Assembly: GCF_019218295.1 (NCBI RefSeq) | Contig: NZ_JAHUZF010000004.1 | Span: 248,001-312,000 of the forward strand | Length of the DNA: 64,000 nucleotides | Origin: Maritimibacter sp. DP1N21-5 | Lineage (GTDB): Bacteria; Pseudomonadota; Alphaproteobacteria; Rhodobacterales; Rhodobacteraceae | Reading direction: 5' to 3' | Shown here: piece after piece, positions 62,208-64,000 of the stretch | Position numbering within the stretch: position 1 is the first letter of the stretch | Layout: the number at the start of each line of letters is the position of its first letter | Notes under the pieces: generated by a model | Told to the model about the DNA's origin: nothing | Seen by the model: only the letters and a program-made list of their open reading frames with translations | Databases searched by the model: none | Translations under genes and position numbers: made by a program

Positions 62208-63725
62208 CTACTTTCGCGCCCGCAAGGTCGTCTTCAGCACTTTGCCGTAAGCATTCTTCGGAAGTTCGGACAGGGCTATGTAGCGTTTGGGCCGCTTGAA
62301 CCGGGCCAGAGATGCGAGGCAGTGCGTGTCCAGCGAAGCCTGTTCGACGATTCGACCGGCGACCGGGACGATGTAGGCCACCACGATTTCACCCCATTCG
62401 GCGTCAGGAACGCCGATGACGGACACCTCCGAAACGGACGGATGCCGGAGCAGCACCTCTTCGACTTCGCGGGGATATATGTTGCTTCCACCCGAGATGA
62501 TAACATCGCGCGAGCGGTCCTTGAGGGTGAGGTAGCCATCCTCGTCCAATTCGCCCCTGTCCCCGGTCGCGAGCCAGCCATCCCGGATCGCAGATTTGGT
62601 CGCGTCGGGGTTCTCCCAGTAGCCAAGCATGACCGGGGCGCCCTTGACCTCGACTCCGCCGACATGTCCGGCGGACAGCGGCGCGCCAAACTCGTCGACC
62701 ACGCGGACCGAGACCGAGGATTGCGCGACACCGACCGAACCCAGGCGTTCACGCCATCGGGGGTGGGTGCGGTCAGCAACGGTCTCGCGCGGCAGAACCG
62801 TAATGGTCATAGGGCATTCTCCCTGACCGTAGATCTGTACGAACCTTGCTCCAAGAACCTCCACCGCCTCCTCGATGTCGGCCGTATACATCGGGCCGCC
62901 ACCATAGATCACTGTCTTGAGACCGGTGCCGTCGTATCCCGAGATTGCCGCCTGCGAGACCAGTCGGCGCACCATCGTCGGCGCTGCGAAGAGGCTGACG
63001 GAGCCGAAGACGGGCGCGAGTTGCGCGATCTCATCGGGGTCGAAGCCCCCCGAAGCGGGCAGGACGTGCCGACCCGCCCGCAGGACATGGATGAAGTTGT
63101 AAAGCCCTGCGCCATGAGACATCGGCGCGGCGTAAAGGATCGCCTCGCCCGTCTCCACCTGATCGACATCGACGAGATAGGTCTGGGTCATGGCAAGGAT
63201 GTTGCCACAGCTGATCATCGCGCCCTTTGGTCGGCCGGTGGTGCCCGAGGTATAGAACAGCCAGGAAAGATCGCCGACGCATCTGTCAACCGGGCCGGAC
63301 ACAGGTGTTCTCGACAGATGGTCGCGATAGTCCGTGCCCGTCACGTCGAGCCCGGTGATTTTCGACCCTGTGACATGGCCGAGCGTCGGGATCACGGTGT
63401 CGCCGTCTCCGACCAGAACCCTGGCGCCGCAGTCGTCCAGCATCCAGGCGGCCTCTTGCGGGTGGAGCTTGGCATTGATGGGAACCGCGACCGCGCCGGC
63501 CCACCATATGGCATAGAGCACCACAAGGTATTCGGGCCGGTTCTTCATGAAAATGGCGACGCGGTCGCCGGGTTGGATTGCATAGTCCCGGACCAAGGCA
63601 CGGGCGAGTGATGCGGCCTGCCTCGCGAAAGTGGCGTAGTCACAGACAAGCTGGGTGCCCTCGAAAATGGCGGGGGCTTCGGGGTTCAGGCGTGCTGTGC
63701 GGTCGAGCCAGTGTGCAGGGTTCAT
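62208..63725 (-). CDS. AMP-dependent acyl-CoA synthetase/ligase
   Basis: 505 aa ANL-superfamily enzyme. Motifs: YTSGTTGRPKGA (ATP loop, about 166-177), YGQGECPMT, GWLATGDRGELDEDGYL, DRSRDVIISGGSNIYPREVEE and the catalytic Lys in PKNAYGKVLK. It activates a carboxylate with ATP and CoA; acid specificity is not readable. Its start at 63725 lies 4 bases from the thiolase stop, so both belong to one fatty-acid-type operon. Confidence 0.92.
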   Translation of the reverse strand: MNPAHWLDRTARLNPEAPAIFEGTQLVCDYATFARQAASLARALVRDYAIQPGDRVAIFMKNRPEYLVVLYAIWWAGAVAVPINAKLHPQEAAWMLDDCGARVLVGDGDTVIPTLGHVTGSKITGLDVTGTDYRDHLSRTPVSGPVDRCVGDLSWLFYTSGTTGRPKGAMISCGNILAMTQTYLVDVDQVETGEAILYAAPMSHGAGLYNFIHVLRAGRHVLPASGGFDPDEIAQLAPVFGSVSLFAAPTMVRRLVSQAAISGYDGTGLKTVIYGGGPMYTADIEEAVEVLGARFVQIYGQGECPMTITVLPRETVADRTHPRWRERLGSVGVAQSSVSVRVVDEFGAPLSAGHVGGVEVKGAPVMLGYWENPDATKSAIRDGWLATGDRGELDEDGYLTLKDRSRDVIISGGSNIYPREVEEVLLRHPSVSEVSVIGVPDAEWGEIVVAYIVPVAGRIVEQASLDTHCLASLARFKRPKRYIALSELPKNAYGKVLKTTLRARK

Positions 63726-63729
63726 GGCG

Positions 63730-64000
63730 TCACCGTACCGCTTCGAGGATCGAGCAGTAATTGGCCACGCCCGATCCGCCCATGTTGAACACGCAGCCGA
63801 GTTCCGCCCCCTGCCGCTGCATGTCGCCGGCTTCGCCCATGAGCTGGCGCGCCGCCATTACGTGCATGGACACGCCTGTTGCGCCGACCGGATGGCCCTT
63901 GGCCTTGAGTCCGCCGGAAAGGTTTACAGGCAAGTCGCCGCCCGCCAGCACCGTTCCCTCTTCCAGCAGGCGATGCCCCTGACCGGCCGGGGCGAGGCCC
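63730..64000 (-). CDS. Thiolase-family protein, C-terminal part (5' end beyond window)
   Basis: The visible 89 residues contain [20 protein letters not shown], with the His of the thiolase active site, and [14 protein letters not shown] with a C-terminal Cys position changed as in the SCPx/lipid-transfer-type thiolases. It probably acts with the acyl-CoA synthetase in acyl-CoA metabolism. The frame is open to the window edge, so the start is outside. Confidence 0.85.
   Translation of the reverse strand, partial: GLAPAGQGHRLLEEGTVLAGGDLPVNLSGGLKAKGHPVGATGVSMHVMAARQLMGEAGDMQRQGAELGCVFNMGGSGVANYCSILEAVR

Overview
The window reads as chromosomal DNA of a Rhodobacterales alphaproteobacterium (Roseobacter/Paracoccus type). 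The support is the high GC, the uspA-ccoNOQP-ccoGHIS and hemN-fnrL arrangements, the short 4.5S-type SRP RNA, the split cob genes with a CbiG-CobJ fusion, ureDABCEFG with small embedded genes, and many GTG/TTG starts with ATGA stop-start overlaps. Gene density is high. Most of it looks like conserved core genome; only about 55.4-62.2 kb looks accessory.

Layout. 0-5.7 kb: a cobalamin (corrin ring) operon, cbiX (3' part)-cobH-cobL-cobI-cbiG/cobJ-cobM, with every junction overlapping. 5.8-9.4 kb: a small unknown gene, a PatB/MalY-type C-S lyase on the minus strand, then def, a deformylase-like paralogue that has lost its catalytic residues, and fmt. 9.6-11.9 kb (minus): a PduO-type cobalamin adenosyltransferase, a HIG1-like twin-membrane protein, a short-chain dehydrogenase and an SH3-domain protein. 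12.0-16.8 kb: parC, a DUF898 (YjgN) membrane protein and an M48 metalloprotease. 16.8-20.1 kb (minus): hemF, an SDR-fold protein lacking the catalytic Tyr/Lys, an RsmC-like methyltransferase and clpS. 20.2-22.8 kb: a HAD phosphatase and a PBP5-type carboxypeptidase with a SPOR-like end. 22.8-29.4 kb (minus): yejABEF peptide importer and membrane cytochrome c552. 29.5-34.2 kb: pheA, an SRPBCC protein, nudC, ffs with a clear promoter, an ornithine-cyclodeaminase-family protein and hemC. 34.3-38.9 kb: hemE, a GlcD-type FAD oxidoreductase, hemN and fnrL. 39-48.6 kb: a lipoprotein with a disrupted start, a double-UspA protein and the full cbb3 oxidase structural and assembly set ccoNOQP/ccoGHIS. 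48.7-54.7 kb: urease, ureDA-x-ureB-gfa-x-ureCEFG. 54.9-55.4 kb: a DUF1127 peptide and tRNA-Gly(TCC). 55.6-61.5 kb: a TetR-flanked operon of an ABC importer, a cyclase-family hydrolase and a fumarylacetoacetase-family hydrolase. 61.5-62.2 kb: a GntR fragment cut by an IS3-type remnant. 62.2-64.0 kb: an acyl-CoA synthetase and the 3' end of a thiolase.

How it fits together. A tetrapyrrole and low-oxygen respiration theme links many genes: hemC, hemE, hemF (needs oxygen) and hemN (does not) feed haem to the cbb3 oxidase, and cob genes branch from the same precursor. FnrL is the switch: four FNR-type boxes (TTGAY-N4-RTCAA) lie between hemN and fnrL, in the uspA/ccoN gap (two), and before ccoG. 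The hemN promoter is placed so that its mRNA would be almost leaderless. The most promising undescribed items are the inactivated deformylase inside def-fmt, the TetR-controlled importer/hydrolase operon of unknown substrate, the extra genes translationally threaded through the urease operon, and a structured 3' UTR after ccoP. All assignments are from reading the sequence; no database search was run.
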